DNA of 64,000 nt, from positions 124,001 through 188,000 of the forward strand of contig JAHCJV010000002.1 of NCBI GenBank assembly GCA_026126105.1. The letters run 5' to 3'. Every line of letters begins with the position of its first letter. The stretch's first letter is position 1. The position numbers and the translations under genes were made by a program. The notes under the pieces were generated by a model, which saw only the letters and a program-made list of their open reading frames with translations, ran no database searches and had not been told where the DNA came from. This document shows, in pieces, positions 17,432 through 25,594 of this stretch. Origin of the DNA: Enhydrobacter sp. (GTDB taxonomy: Bacteria > Pseudomonadota > Alphaproteobacteria > Reyranellales > Reyranellaceae).

Positions 17432-18643
17432 TCAGCCGCCCAGCGCCTGGACGAGATCGCCGACGATGTCGTCGGCGTCCTCGAGGCCGACCGAGATGCG
17501 CACCGTGCCGTCGCCGATGCCGAGCTTCGCGCGCTCCTCGGCGCCGATGCGCATGTGCGTCGTCGTGGCGGGATGGGTGACCATGCTCTTGGCATCGCCG
17601 AGATTGTTGGAGATGTCGATCAGCTGCAGGCGATTGAGCGCTTCGAACGTCGCATGCTTGCCGCCCTTGATGTCGAAGGTGACGACACCGCCGAAGTTCG
17701 ACATCTGCTTCGCCGCGAGCCCGTGCTGCGGATGGTCTTCCCGGCCGGGATAGAGCACACGGCCGATCTTGGGATGCGTGGCCAGCGCATCCGCGACCTT
17801 GCGCGCATTGGCGCAGTGCCGGTCGACGCGCAGGCCGAGCGTCTCCATGCCCTTCACCAGCACCCAGGCGTTGAACGGGCTGAGCGACGGGCCGGTATTG
17901 CGGATGATCGGCTGCAGCTTGTCGATGATGAACGCGCGGCTGCCGAGGATCGCGCCGCCCAGCGTGCGGCCCTGCCCGTCGATATACTTGGTCGCCGAAT
18001 GCACGACCACGTCGGCACCGAACTCGAGCGGACGCTGCAGCATGGGCGTGGCGAAGGCGTTGTCGAGCACGACCGTGGCGCCGGCCTTGTGGGCGAGGTC
18101 GCACACCGCCTGGATGTCGACGATGTCGAGCATCGGGTTGGAGGGCGATTCGAACAGCACGGCGTTGGCCGGCGTCGACAGCGCCTTCTCCCACTGCGCG
18201 AGGTCCCCGCCGTCGACGAACTCGCCCTTGATGCCGTATTTCGGCAGCAGCTCGTTGATGATGTAGTGACAGGAGCCGAACAGCTGGCGCGCCGCGACGA
18301 TCCGGTCGCCGCTCTTCAGCAGGGCCAGGAGCGAATAGAAAACCGCCGCCATGCCGGTCGACGTGGCGCGGCAGGCCTCCGCACCTTCGAGCGCGGCGAG
18401 GCGGTTCTCGAACATCGACACGGTCGGGTTGCCGAAGCGCGAATACTGGAAGTGCGTGCTTTCGCCCTTGAAGGTCGCCTCGGCTTCCTCGGCGCTGTTG
18501 TAGGCATAGCCCGAGGTCAGGAAGAGCGCCTCCGACGTCTCGTCGAAGTTGCTGCGCACCTGTCCGGCGCGCACGGCGCGGGTCTGCGGCTTCCAGCTCT
18601 TGATATTGGGCGCAGCCTTCTTGCGCTGGATCGTCCCGTCCAT
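17432..18643 (-). CDS. metZ: O-succinylhomoserine sulfhydrylase
   Basis: A 403-residue PLP enzyme of the Cys/Met-metabolism family, making homocysteine directly from O-succinylhomoserine and sulfide. Seen: the Tyr-containing QYSRFGNPT, STGMAAVFYSLLALLKSGD, LFESPSNPMLDI and the PLP lysine in VVHSATKYIDGQGR. The start MDGTIQRKKAAPNIKSWKP and the RAGQ.RSNFDETSEAL lead are typical of alphaproteobacterial MetZ. A SAM-II riboswitch, a terminator and a promoter lie immediately upstream. This is expected for the gene and strongly supports the call. tenA follows 7 bp downstream. Confidence 0.95.
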   Translation of the reverse strand: MDGTIQRKKAAPNIKSWKPQTRAVRAGQVRSNFDETSEALFLTSGYAYNSAEEAEATFKGESTHFQYSRFGNPTVSMFENRLAALEGAEACRATSTGMAAVFYSLLALLKSGDRIVAARQLFGSCHYIINELLPKYGIKGEFVDGGDLAQWEKALSTPANAVLFESPSNPMLDIVDIQAVCDLAHKAGATVVLDNAFATPMLQRPLEFGADVVVHSATKYIDGQGRTLGGAILGSRAFIIDKLQPIIRNTGPSLSPFNAWVLVKGMETLGLRVDRHCANARKVADALATHPKIGRVLYPGREDHPQHGLAAKQMSNFGGVVTFDIKGGKHATFEALNRLQLIDISNNLGDAKSMVTHPATTTHMRIGAEERAKLGIGDGTVRISVGLEDADDIVGDLVQALGG

Positions 18644-18659
18644 GTTCTACTCCACAACG

Positions 18660-18690
18660 AAAAAGCCCCCGACCGAGAAGGGCGGGGGGC
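18660..18690 (-). terminator. rho-independent terminator in the metZ leader
   Basis: Read on the minus strand, GCCCCC (18690-18685) pairs with GGGGGC (18670-18665), with an inner GCC/GGT stem. A run of five T residues (18664-18660) follows. It lies between the SAM-II aptamer and the metZ start, so it is the likely output of the switch. Its 3' half contains GGTCGG (18674-18669), identical to the pseudoknot strand of the aptamer. Confidence 0.8.
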
Positions 18691-18703
18691 TTTTTCGAGC
18701 ACT

Positions 18704-18758
18704 CCGACCTTTTAGCGAGGATTAACGTGGCCGCAAGCCGGTCGGCTCAAATTCCACG
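18704..18758 (-). ncRNA. SAM-II riboswitch controlling metZ(-tenA)
   Basis: Read on the minus strand, P1 is CGTGG (18758-18754) with CCACG (18730-18726). The loop holds GAATTTGAGCCGACC, and the 3' part has the conserved GTTAAT and TCGCTAAAAGG. The pseudoknot forms between CCGACC (18745-18740) and GGTCGG (18709-18704). These blocks, their order and spacing are those of the metA/SAM-II motif, which binds S-adenosylmethionine. The predicted transcription start lies only a few bases upstream. Confidence 0.93.
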
Positions 18759-18769
18759 ATAGTGGGGTC

Positions 18770-18798
18770 TCTATAGGCGCGAAGCCGAAATCCTGCAA
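18770..18798 (-). promoter_or_regulatory. sigma-70 type promoter for metZ
   Basis: On the minus strand, TTGCAG (18798-18793) and TATAGA (18775-18770) are separated by 17 bp. The start of transcription would fall near 18763, about five bases before the first P1 base of the SAM-II aptamer, so the riboswitch would form the very 5' end of the mRNA. Confidence 0.65.
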
Positions 18799-18884
18799 CC
18801 CCGATTTCCGACCTGCAGGCACGCGCCATCGACCGGCTTTCCGCCGGCCGATACGATGGCAGGATTCGGCACAGGAGTATCCGC

Positions 18885-19013
18885 ATGTCGTCTCCCAGCC
18901 TCGTGATCCGCAACGGCGCCCTTGTCGATGCCGCGAACGGAGACCCGCATGACGCCGACCGTGCCAACACCGTTTTGCCCGGCCGCCCGAATCGCGGCGT
19001 GGGCTCAGCCTGA
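18885..19013 (+). pseudogene. truncated amidohydrolase start (remnant)
   Basis: AGGAG (18873-18877) precedes ATG 18885, which opens a 42-codon frame beginning MSSPSLVIRNGALVDAANG. That is the typical first strand-turn of amidohydrolases such as D-aminoacylases or dihydroorotase-like enzymes (LVIRNGxLVD). After about 25 codons the similarity stops and the frame ends at 19011-19013. Only the extreme N-terminus remains, so a deletion most likely joined it to the following lysR gene. The assignment rests on a short stretch. Confidence 0.5.
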
Positions 19014-19063
19014 GCGCCCAGCTCGCGCGCAAAGCCGGCAGCGGAGCGGCAACGCCGCTCCGT

Positions 19064-19972
19064 CTGGAACTGGTCGACCTCGAAACTTTCGTCGCGGTCG
19101 CCGCGCTCGGCAGCTTCAGCGCGGCCGCGCGTCAGCTCAACGTCACCCAGCCGTCCGTCACCAGCCGGATCCAGCGGCTCGAGTCGTCGCTTGGCACGAA
19201 GCTGCTCGTCCGCACCACGCGAAAGGTCGAGCTGACGCGACGCGGCAGCCTGTTGCGTGGCGAAGCCGACAAGACGCTCGCCGGCCTGCGCCGGCTGGCC
19301 GACCGCTTCCGGCTCGATGCGGCCGCCGCGCGCAGCCGCGTCGTCGTCGCGGCGACGCCGATGGTCGCCGCAACGATGCTGCCCGACGTCATCCGCAGCC
19401 ACGGCCAGCGCTATCCGGGCATCGAGATCCAGGTGCGCGACCTGCGTCACGGCGATGCTTTGCAGGCGATCGTCGGAGGTGACGCGGAGGTCGCCGTGCT
19501 CGCCTTCGACGGCAAGGATAGGCGCTTCCGCTCACAGGACCTGCGTGTCGAGGACATGGTGCTGATCGTGCCGCCGAATCACCCACTGGCCCGGAGCGGA
19601 CGAGCCACCCTCGACGAAATCGCCGCGTTTCCCCTGATGATGCTGGAGCAGTACGAGATCCTGAAGGCGCGGATCGCCGCCGAGGTCGCCCGGCACGGCC
19701 TGACGCTCAAGCCCGCGGCATCGGCGGGCAACCTCAACACGCTGATGGGCATGCTCGATGCAGGGATGGGCGTGCTTCTGCTGCCGCGGGTAATGGCGCG
19801 GCGCAGCCTGCAGGCAGGGCATGTCATGGTCGAGATCGACGGGATAAAGCTCCACCGCCGGTTCTGCATCGTCATGCTGCGAGACGCCAAGCCCAGCACC
19901 GCGCTGAAGCGGTTCTGCCGGCACCTGAAGCTCGAAATGGCGGAGGACGCTCGGCGGCAAGGCTCTCATTAA
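19064..19972 (+). CDS. LysR-family transcriptional regulator with no standard start codon
   Basis: A LysR regulator of about 302 residues. Seen: the winged HTH (VDLETFVAVAALGSFSAAAR, then LNVTQPSVTSRIQRLESSLG), the linker helix, and a LysR substrate-binding domain ending near ALKRFCRHL. The frame upstream of the HTH has no ATG, GTG or TTG back to the in-frame stop at 18950. The family-like N-terminus would begin at CTG 19064 (L/M-ELVDLETF). Either CTG is used or the gene lost its start in the deletion that left the amidohydrolase remnant. It lies just upstream of the catabolic operon at 20064 and is its likely regulator if active. Confidence 0.85.
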   Translation: MELVDLETFVAVAALGSFSAAARQLNVTQPSVTSRIQRLESSLGTKLLVRTTRKVELTRRGSLLRGEADKTLAGLRRLADRFRLDAAAARSRVVVAATPMVAATMLPDVIRSHGQRYPGIEIQVRDLRHGDALQAIVGGDAEVAVLAFDGKDRRFRSQDLRVEDMVLIVPPNHPLARSGRATLDEIAAFPLMMLEQYEILKARIAAEVARHGLTLKPAASAGNLNTLMGMLDAGMGVLLLPRVMARRSLQAGHVMVEIDGIKLHRRFCIVMLRDAKPSTALKRFCRHLKLEMAEDARRQGSH

Positions 19973-20063
19973 TAGTCGGTGTCTATAAATATATACGCAC
20001 AAGCGATTTGTTTCCCACGCCATTCCCTCGTTAGATGTCCTCAACAAGACTGGTGGAGGAACG

Positions 20064-21050
20064 ATGACCACGCGGCGTGCTTTCGCCAACGCCCTCGCCT
20101 TGGGCCCCCTTGCGGCGCCTTTTGTCTCGCGGGCCTTCGCCCAGGACCGGGACTACCCCAACCGAACCGTCCAGCTCGTCGTTGGCTTTCCCGCGGGCCA
20201 GGCGTCCGACATTGGCGCCCGCCTCCTCGCCAAAGGCATGGCGGACGATCTGAAGCAGGCGGTCTATGTCGACAACAAGCCGGGCGCGACCGGCATCATC
20301 GCCCATCAATTCGTGAAGAATGCGCCACCCGATGGCTACACGATCCTGTTCGGGTCGACCGCGACGCTCGCGATCAACCCCAGCCTGTTCCGCAAGCTGC
20401 CCTACGACCCGCTGAAGGACTTCGTGCCCGTCGCGATGCTTTACGCCAGCCCGATGTTCCTGGTGGCGGCACCGAACCTGCGGGTGGGCACACTGGCGGA
20501 GATGATCGCCTATGCCAAAGCCAATCCCGGCAAGGCGACCTACGGTTCCGGCGGCAGCGGCTCGACCCAGCATATCGCGATGGAGCTGCTGAAGCGCGAA
20601 GCGGGTATCGACATCCTGCATGTGCCCTACAAGGGCACGCCAGGAATGCTGAATGACCTTCTGGCGGGACGGGTGGATTTCGCCTTCGAATCGGCAAGCG
20701 CGATCATGCCGTACATCCAGGCCAAGACGGTCAAGGTGCTGGGCACGAGCGTGGCGGCGCGGCTGGCGAGCATGCCGGATATCCCGACCGTCGCCGAGCA
20801 AGGCTTTCCCGGCTTCGAGGCGATGACCTGGGCTGCGCTCGTGGCGCCCGCGGGAACGCCTGCTTCGATCGTCGACCGTCTCAACCAGGCAGCCAACAAG
20901 ACGCTGGTGTCAAAGGAACTGACCGAGCACTTCGGCCGCACTTTTGCAATCCCGCGGCCCGGGACGCCGGCCGCGCTGGCGGCTTTCCTGCGCGACGAGA
21001 ACGGCAAATGGAGCAAGGCGGTCGCCATCTCCGGCGCCCAGGTCGACTAA
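20064..21050 (+). CDS. tripartite tricarboxylate transporter substrate-binding protein (Bug/TctC family)
   Basis: A 328-residue periplasmic solute receptor. Seen: a Tat-like or Sec signal MTTRRAFANALALGPLAAP ending near AFAQ, then the Bug core DYPNRTVQLVVGFPAGQASD, ENKPGA-type VDNKPGATG, PPDGYTILFGSTATLAINP and the C-terminal MPDIPTVAEQGFPGFEA. No TctA/TctB membrane genes are nearby, which is common for Bug proteins. It leads the operon with the NtaA-like monooxygenase and AtuA genes, so it probably delivers or senses the operon's carboxylate substrate. AT-rich DNA before it (19980-20000, TATAAATATA) may hold the promoter. Confidence 0.9.
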   Translation: MTTRRAFANALALGPLAAPFVSRAFAQDRDYPNRTVQLVVGFPAGQASDIGARLLAKGMADDLKQAVYVDNKPGATGIIAHQFVKNAPPDGYTILFGSTATLAINPSLFRKLPYDPLKDFVPVAMLYASPMFLVAAPNLRVGTLAEMIAYAKANPGKATYGSGGSGSTQHIAMELLKREAGIDILHVPYKGTPGMLNDLLAGRVDFAFESASAIMPYIQAKTVKVLGTSVAARLASMPDIPTVAEQGFPGFEAMTWAALVAPAGTPASIVDRLNQAANKTLVSKELTEHFGRTFAIPRPGTPAALAAFLRDENGKWSKAVAISGAQVD

Positions 21051-21067
21051 CCAGGGAGGTGCGCGTC

Positions 21068-22456
21068 ATGACGCGACCATCGAGACAGATGAGCCTGATC
21101 GCCTTCATGCAGGCGCAGAATTGCTCCAACTATGTGGGCTCGTGGCGGCATCCGTCCTCGATGTCGGATTTCCTGTCACCCGAGTACTACCAGCGCATCG
21201 CCCGCACGCTCGAGGACGCCAAGTTCGACCTCGCCTTCTTCGACGACCGCCTCGCCATGCCGGACATCTACGGCGACGACCACCGCGAGACCGTGGCCAA
21301 CGGTATCCGCGCCGTGAAGCTCGATCCGACCATCGTGCTGATGACCATGGCCGCGGCCACGTCGCGGCTCGGGCTCGGATCGACCTACTCGACCACCTAC
21401 TACGAGCCGTTTCATGTCGCGCGCCTGTTCGCGACCATGGACTTGATGACCGGCGGACGCGTCGCCTGGAACGTCGTCACCTCGCTCAACAATTCGGAGG
21501 CGGAGAATTTCGGGCACGAGGAACACCTCGAGCACGATCTGCGCTACGATCGGGCCGACGAATTCATGGAAGTCGTCACCGGCCTGTGGGACAGCTGGGA
21601 AGACGACGCGCTGATCGTCGACAAGCAGAGCGGCCGGTTCGCCGATCCCGAGAAGGTCCACCGCCTGGACTTCAAGGGCAAGTACTTCAAGTCGAAAGGC
21701 CCGCTCACCGTCCCGCGCTCGGCTCAGGGCCATCCGGTGCTTCTGCAGGCCGGGCAGAGCGGCCGCGGCATGGCGTTCGCCGCCTGCTGGGCGGAGCTGG
21801 TGTTCGCCTCCTATCCGTCGTTGGAGATTGGCCGAAAGAACTACGCCTACCTCAAGGGCGAGGTGGCAAAAGCGGGGCGCGATCCGTCCGCGGTGAAGAT
21901 CGCGCCGGCGGTCAAGGTCGTGGTCGCCGAGACGAGGTCGCAGGCGGAGGAGCAGCGCGCCATGGCGGCGGCAATGGCCAGGTCGATCGACTCGATGGCA
22001 TTGCTCTGCGAGGTGCTGAACGTCGACTTCGCCAAGTGGAAGTACGACCAGCCGTTCACCGACGAGGAGCTGGCATCGGTCTCCTGGCACAGCCTGCGCG
22101 ACAAGGTGATCGCCAAGACCGGCAAGAAGAACCCGTCGGTGCGCGACTTCGTCGAGGCCTCGGGGCGCGGCCAGTTCAACGATGGACCGGTGTTCTGCGG
22201 CACCCCTACGCAAGTCGCGGACGAGATGGAAGAATGGTTCGAGACGGCGTGCGACGGCTTCGTGCTGACGGCGGCGAAGATCCCCGGCACCTACGAGGAC
22301 GTTGCGCGGTTGGTCGTGCCCGAGCTCCAGCGCCGCGGCCTGTTCCGAACAGAGTATCCCGGCACGACGCTGCGCGAGACGCTGGGCCTCGAGCGGCCGC
22401 CGATCGGCAACTGGCGCAGGAACACAGACAAGGATGTCGAACGGAGGCAGGCATGA
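21068..22456 (+). CDS. NtaA/DmoA-family FMN-dependent monooxygenase
   Basis: A 462-residue flavin-dependent monooxygenase of the bacterial luciferase superfamily, nitrilotriacetate monooxygenase component A group. Relatives hydroxylate NTA, EDTA, dimethylsulfide or desulfurise thiophenes, using FMNH2 from a separate reductase. Seen: GSWRHPSS, FDLAFFDDRLAMPD, the TYEPFHVARLFATMD-like segment (YYEPFHVARLFATMD), GGRVAWNVVTSLNNSEAENFG and PVLLQAGQSGRGM. The ATG at 21068 follows GGGAGG. Its stop overlaps the AtuA start as ATGA. No flavin reductase gene is seen nearby, so a reductase in trans is required. Confidence 0.9.
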   Translation: MTRPSRQMSLIAFMQAQNCSNYVGSWRHPSSMSDFLSPEYYQRIARTLEDAKFDLAFFDDRLAMPDIYGDDHRETVANGIRAVKLDPTIVLMTMAAATSRLGLGSTYSTTYYEPFHVARLFATMDLMTGGRVAWNVVTSLNNSEAENFGHEEHLEHDLRYDRADEFMEVVTGLWDSWEDDALIVDKQSGRFADPEKVHRLDFKGKYFKSKGPLTVPRSAQGHPVLLQAGQSGRGMAFAACWAELVFASYPSLEIGRKNYAYLKGEVAKAGRDPSAVKIAPAVKVVVAETRSQAEEQRAMAAAMARSIDSMALLCEVLNVDFAKWKYDQPFTDEELASVSWHSLRDKVIAKTGKKNPSVRDFVEASGRGQFNDGPVFCGTPTQVADEMEEWFETACDGFVLTAAKIPGTYEDVARLVVPELQRRGLFRTEYPGTTLRETLGLERPPIGNWRRNTDKDVERRQA

Positions 22457-23814
22457 CACAGGAACTTCGCATTCTCACGCCGCAGGGCATGCTGGGTTAC
22501 GGCGTGCCCGCCGAGCATTTCTGGCGCGGCATCGAGAGCGGTGTCGATGCCATGATAGTCGACTCCGGTTCGACTGATCCCGGCCCGTACCTGCTGGGTC
22601 TCGGCAAGACGATCGTGACGCGCGAGGCCTATGCGCGCGACGTGTCGCTGATGCTCAAGGCGGCCTGGGAGCGCAAGATTCCGCTGATCATCAGCTCGGC
22701 CGGCGGCGCCGGCACCGATGCCCAGGTCGACTTCATGATCGACCTGATCCGCGAGCTGTCGGCGGCGAACGGCTACAGGTTCAAGCTGGCAGCGATCTAT
22801 TCCAGCGTCGATCGCGCCATGATCCACACGCGGCTGCGCGAGGGCCGCATCACCGAATGCGGTCCGGCCGGCGATCTCAGCCCCTCGGCGATCGACGACG
22901 CGGTCGAGATCGTGGCGCAGATCGGCGCCGAGCCCTTCGCCAAGGTGCTGACCGACCGGCCCGACATCGACATAATCGTGAGCGGCCGCTCCTACGATCC
23001 GGCGCCGCACGCCGCGCTTTGCATGACCAAGGGCTTCGAGCCAGGCGTGTACTGGCACATGGGCAAGATCGTCGAGTGCGGCGCCGCCTGCGCCGAACCA
23101 AAGGGCCGCGTGATCAAGGCGACGATCCGCAAGGACAGCTTCGATCTCGAGCCGATGAATCCGGCCGAGAGCTGCACGCCGCTTTCGGTGGCCGCGCATA
23201 CGCTCTACGAGAAGGGCAGGCCGGACATCCTGCCGGGGCCGGGCGGCGCGCTGCATCTCGCCAACGCCAAGTACGAAGCGCTCGACAGCCGCCGCACGCG
23301 GGTAAGCGGCGGCGTGTTCGTGCCGACCAACAAATACAGCGTGAAGCTCGAAGGTGCCTCGATCGTCGGCTACCGCACGATCTTCATCGGCGGCATCCGC
23401 GATCCGATCCTGATCGGCCAGCTCGACTCGTACCTTGCCAATGTGCGCAAACGCGCCGAGGGCATTTTCCCGCAGCTCGTCTCGGGCGAGGCGAGCATGA
23501 TGTTCCACGTCTACGGGCGCGACGCGGTGATGGGCGAGATGGAGCCGCTTCGCCACGTCGTGCCGCACGAGGTCGGGCTGATGGGCGAGGTGACCGCGCC
23601 GACGCAGGAGCTCGCCAACGACATCTGCAACAGCACCCGCATCGCCGTGCTGCACTCGGCCTATCCCGGCCAGATGGCGACGGCCGGCAACTTCGCCATC
23701 CCGCTCAACCCGCCGGAGACGCCGACCGGCCCGGTCTGCAAGTTCAGCGTCTATCACCTGATGGAAGTCGATTCGCCGACCGACATGTTCCCCGTGCGCT
23801 ATATGGAGATCTGA
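22453..23814 (+). CDS. acyclic terpene utilization AtuA family protein (DUF1446)
   Basis: A 453-residue AtuA-like protein. The family is named from the Pseudomonas citronellol/geraniol cluster, but the reaction is not established. Seen: an N-terminal VDAMIVDSGSTDPGPYLLG, IISSAGGAGTDAQ, VLTDRPDIDIIVSGRSYDPA and a C-terminal HSAYPGQMATAGNFAIP, all in family order. Several GG and acidic loops suggest nucleotide or CoA handling, which is only inference. It overlaps the monooxygenase stop by 4 bp and is followed 2 bp later by DUF4387, the usual partner. Together they form the core of the operon. Confidence 0.85.
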   Translation: MTQELRILTPQGMLGYGVPAEHFWRGIESGVDAMIVDSGSTDPGPYLLGLGKTIVTREAYARDVSLMLKAAWERKIPLIISSAGGAGTDAQVDFMIDLIRELSAANGYRFKLAAIYSSVDRAMIHTRLREGRITECGPAGDLSPSAIDDAVEIVAQIGAEPFAKVLTDRPDIDIIVSGRSYDPAPHAALCMTKGFEPGVYWHMGKIVECGAACAEPKGRVIKATIRKDSFDLEPMNPAESCTPLSVAAHTLYEKGRPDILPGPGGALHLANAKYEALDSRRTRVSGGVFVPTNKYSVKLEGASIVGYRTIFIGGIRDPILIGQLDSYLANVRKRAEGIFPQLVSGEASMMFHVYGRDAVMGEMEPLRHVVPHEVGLMGEVTAPTQELANDICNSTRIAVLHSAYPGQMATAGNFAIPLNPPETPTGPVCKFSVYHLMEVDSPTDMFPVRYMEI

Positions 23815-23816
23815 CT

Positions 23817-24170
23817 GTGAGCGACGTTCCCCTGCGTGAGCTGGCCCAGGTCATCCGCAGCAAGAATGCCGGACCGTTCGAGCTGACATTCGACATCATC
23901 TTCAACCGCAAGGCAGCCTACGAGGAGGTCAAGGCCAGCGGCGCGCTGACGGCCGAGAAGCTCGCCGCGCTTTACAACATCCCGCTCGACGACATCCTGG
24001 TCGCGATGTTCTTCGATCCCGCCATGGCCTTCAAGATGACGGTGAAGCGGCGTTGGCAGCAGGGATCGAGCGGCGAGCGCGACACGTTCGGCGCAGCCCA
24101 GCATGCGCCCCTGATGGACATCATGATCCCCTCGCGCTCGAATCTCAGGACCTCGGACCCCGCGTCATGA
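23817..24170 (+). CDS. DUF4387 domain protein
   Basis: A 117-residue small protein whose whole length is a DUF4387 domain: LRELAQVIRSKNAGPFELTF, DIIFNRKAAYEEV, YNIPLDDI and a later FDPAMAFKMTVKR. DUF4387 commonly occurs beside, or fused to, AtuA-like proteins, so a joint complex is likely although its function is unknown. The start is GTG 23817, 2 bp after the AtuA stop. Its own stop overlaps the MmgE/PrpD start as ATGA, so translational coupling is expected along the operon. Confidence 0.85.
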   Translation: MSDVPLRELAQVIRSKNAGPFELTFDIIFNRKAAYEEVKASGALTAEKLAALYNIPLDDILVAMFFDPAMAFKMTVKRRWQQGSSGERDTFGAAQHAPLMDIMIPSRSNLRTSDPAS

Positions 24171-25594
24171 CCTCGACGGAATCCGAAAAGCTCGGGCGGT
24201 TCGCGCTCGACCTGACGCTCGATGCCATCCCGGCCGACGTGCTGACGCTCGCCAAGGAACACTTCCTCGATGCGCTCGGCATCGCGCTGGCGTCCTCGAC
24301 GTTCGATTTCGGCGAGGCGATCCTGAACGGCGCCCGCGCGCTGGGCGAAGGCACGCAGGCGACCGCGATCGGCAGCGGCGTCCGGCTGCCCGCGCCGTCG
24401 GCGGCCCTCGTGAACGGCGTTCTCGCCCACGGCCTCGATTTCGACGACACCCATATCGGCGCCGTCTATCACGCCACCTCGCCGGCGCTCGCGGCGGCGC
24501 TTGCCGCCGGCGAAGCGAACGGCTCGAGCGGCGCCGAAGTGCTGATCGCCTTCACCAGCGCGCTGGAGATCGGCTGCCGTCTTGCGACGGTCGGTGCCGG
24601 CGCCTTCCATGACCGCGCCTTCCACCCGACCTCCCTGTGCGGCACCTTCGCCGCCGCCGCGGTCGCGGGACGCCTCGCCACGGTCGACCACGAGACGATG
24701 ACCTGGGCGCTCGGCCTCTGCGGCAGCCAGGCGTCGGGCATCCTCGAACGCGGCACGTCGTGGCTGAAGCGCCTGCATCCAGGTTGGGCCGCCCATTGTG
24801 GCCTGTCGGCAATGGCCCTCGCCCGCGCCGGCTTCACCGGGCCGAACACCGTGTTCGAAGGCGGCCGCGGCTTCTATGCCTCGCACATCCAGCGCATCCC
24901 GACAGGTGGCGATCTGCCGTCGCACGATCTCGGCCAGACCTGGCAGACGCGCGGCATCGCGCTCAAGCCCTATCCGTGCTGCCACTTCATTCATGGTTTC
25001 GTCGACGCAGCGCTCGAGCTGCGCGGCAAGTTCGACCTCGCCGACGTCGAGCGCATCGAATGTCCGCTCACGCCCGGCCTGCACAAGATGGTCGCGGAGC
25101 CTCGGGCGCGCTGCATCCGGCCCACGACGCCCTACCAGGCGATGTTCAGCGTCCAGTATGTGACTGCCGCCGCGCTGGTGCAGGGAAGGGTGGATCTCGC
25201 GACCTTCTTCGACGAGCCACTCGACGCGCCGTCGGTGCTCGCAGTGGCCGACAAGACCTATTGCGTGCCCGATCCGGCGAGCGACTATCCGGTGCACTTT
25301 CCCGGCGAGGTCGTCGTCCACCTGAAGGACGGGCGCGAGCTCCGCGTGCGCAAGCCGGCGAGCTTAGGGACACAAGAGGTTCCGCTGTCGCGCAGCGGGC
25401 TCGAGGAGAAGTTCCTGAAGAACGCCACACGTGCGATCCCGCTCCGGACTGCAGAGACGCTGACCGCGCGGATCTACGCCTTGGAAGAAGCGCCCTCCCT
25501 TTCGGAGGTGATGGCGCTCTGCACGACCGATCCCTTGAAGAAGGAGGCCATGTTAGCTAAGTTAGCTAACCATGAAGTACGTCAACACGCATGA
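24167..25594 (+). CDS. MmgE/PrpD family protein
   Basis: A 475-residue protein of the 2-methylcitrate dehydratase/cis-aconitate decarboxylase fold. Seen: HFLDALGIALASS, NGVLAHGLDFDDTHIGAVYH (the conserved H-x-DFDDTH active-site strand), HPTSLCGTFAAAAVAG, and KPYPCCHFIHGFVDAAL. These support a dehydratase or decarboxylase acting on a tricarboxylate-like acid. It starts at ATG 24167 in an ATGA overlap. The last codons (MLAKLANHEVRQHA) are encoded by the repeat GTTAGCTAAGTTAGCTAAC and by the start of the next, antitoxin gene, so its native C-terminus may have been replaced. Confidence 0.9.
   Translation: MTSTESEKLGRFALDLTLDAIPADVLTLAKEHFLDALGIALASSTFDFGEAILNGARALGEGTQATAIGSGVRLPAPSAALVNGVLAHGLDFDDTHIGAVYHATSPALAAALAAGEANGSSGAEVLIAFTSALEIGCRLATVGAGAFHDRAFHPTSLCGTFAAAAVAGRLATVDHETMTWALGLCGSQASGILERGTSWLKRLHPGWAAHCGLSAMALARAGFTGPNTVFEGGRGFYASHIQRIPTGGDLPSHDLGQTWQTRGIALKPYPCCHFIHGFVDAALELRGKFDLADVERIECPLTPGLHKMVAEPRARCIRPTTPYQAMFSVQYVTAAALVQGRVDLATFFDEPLDAPSVLAVADKTYCVPDPASDYPVHFPGEVVVHLKDGRELRVRKPASLGTQEVPLSRSGLEEKFLKNATRAIPLRTAETLTARIYALEEAPSLSEVMALCTTDPLKKEAMLAKLANHEVRQHA
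25552..25570. promoter_or_regulatory. doubled palindrome before the toxin-antitoxin pair (candidate operator)
   Basis: GTTAGCTAA is repeated directly at 25552-25560 and 25561-25569, and GTTAGCTAAC (25561-25570) is itself a perfect palindrome. The antitoxin ATG follows at 25572 with no Shine-Dalgarno in range. Antitoxins of this type repress their own operon through such paired sites. The element also encodes the end of the upstream gene. Confidence 0.5.
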
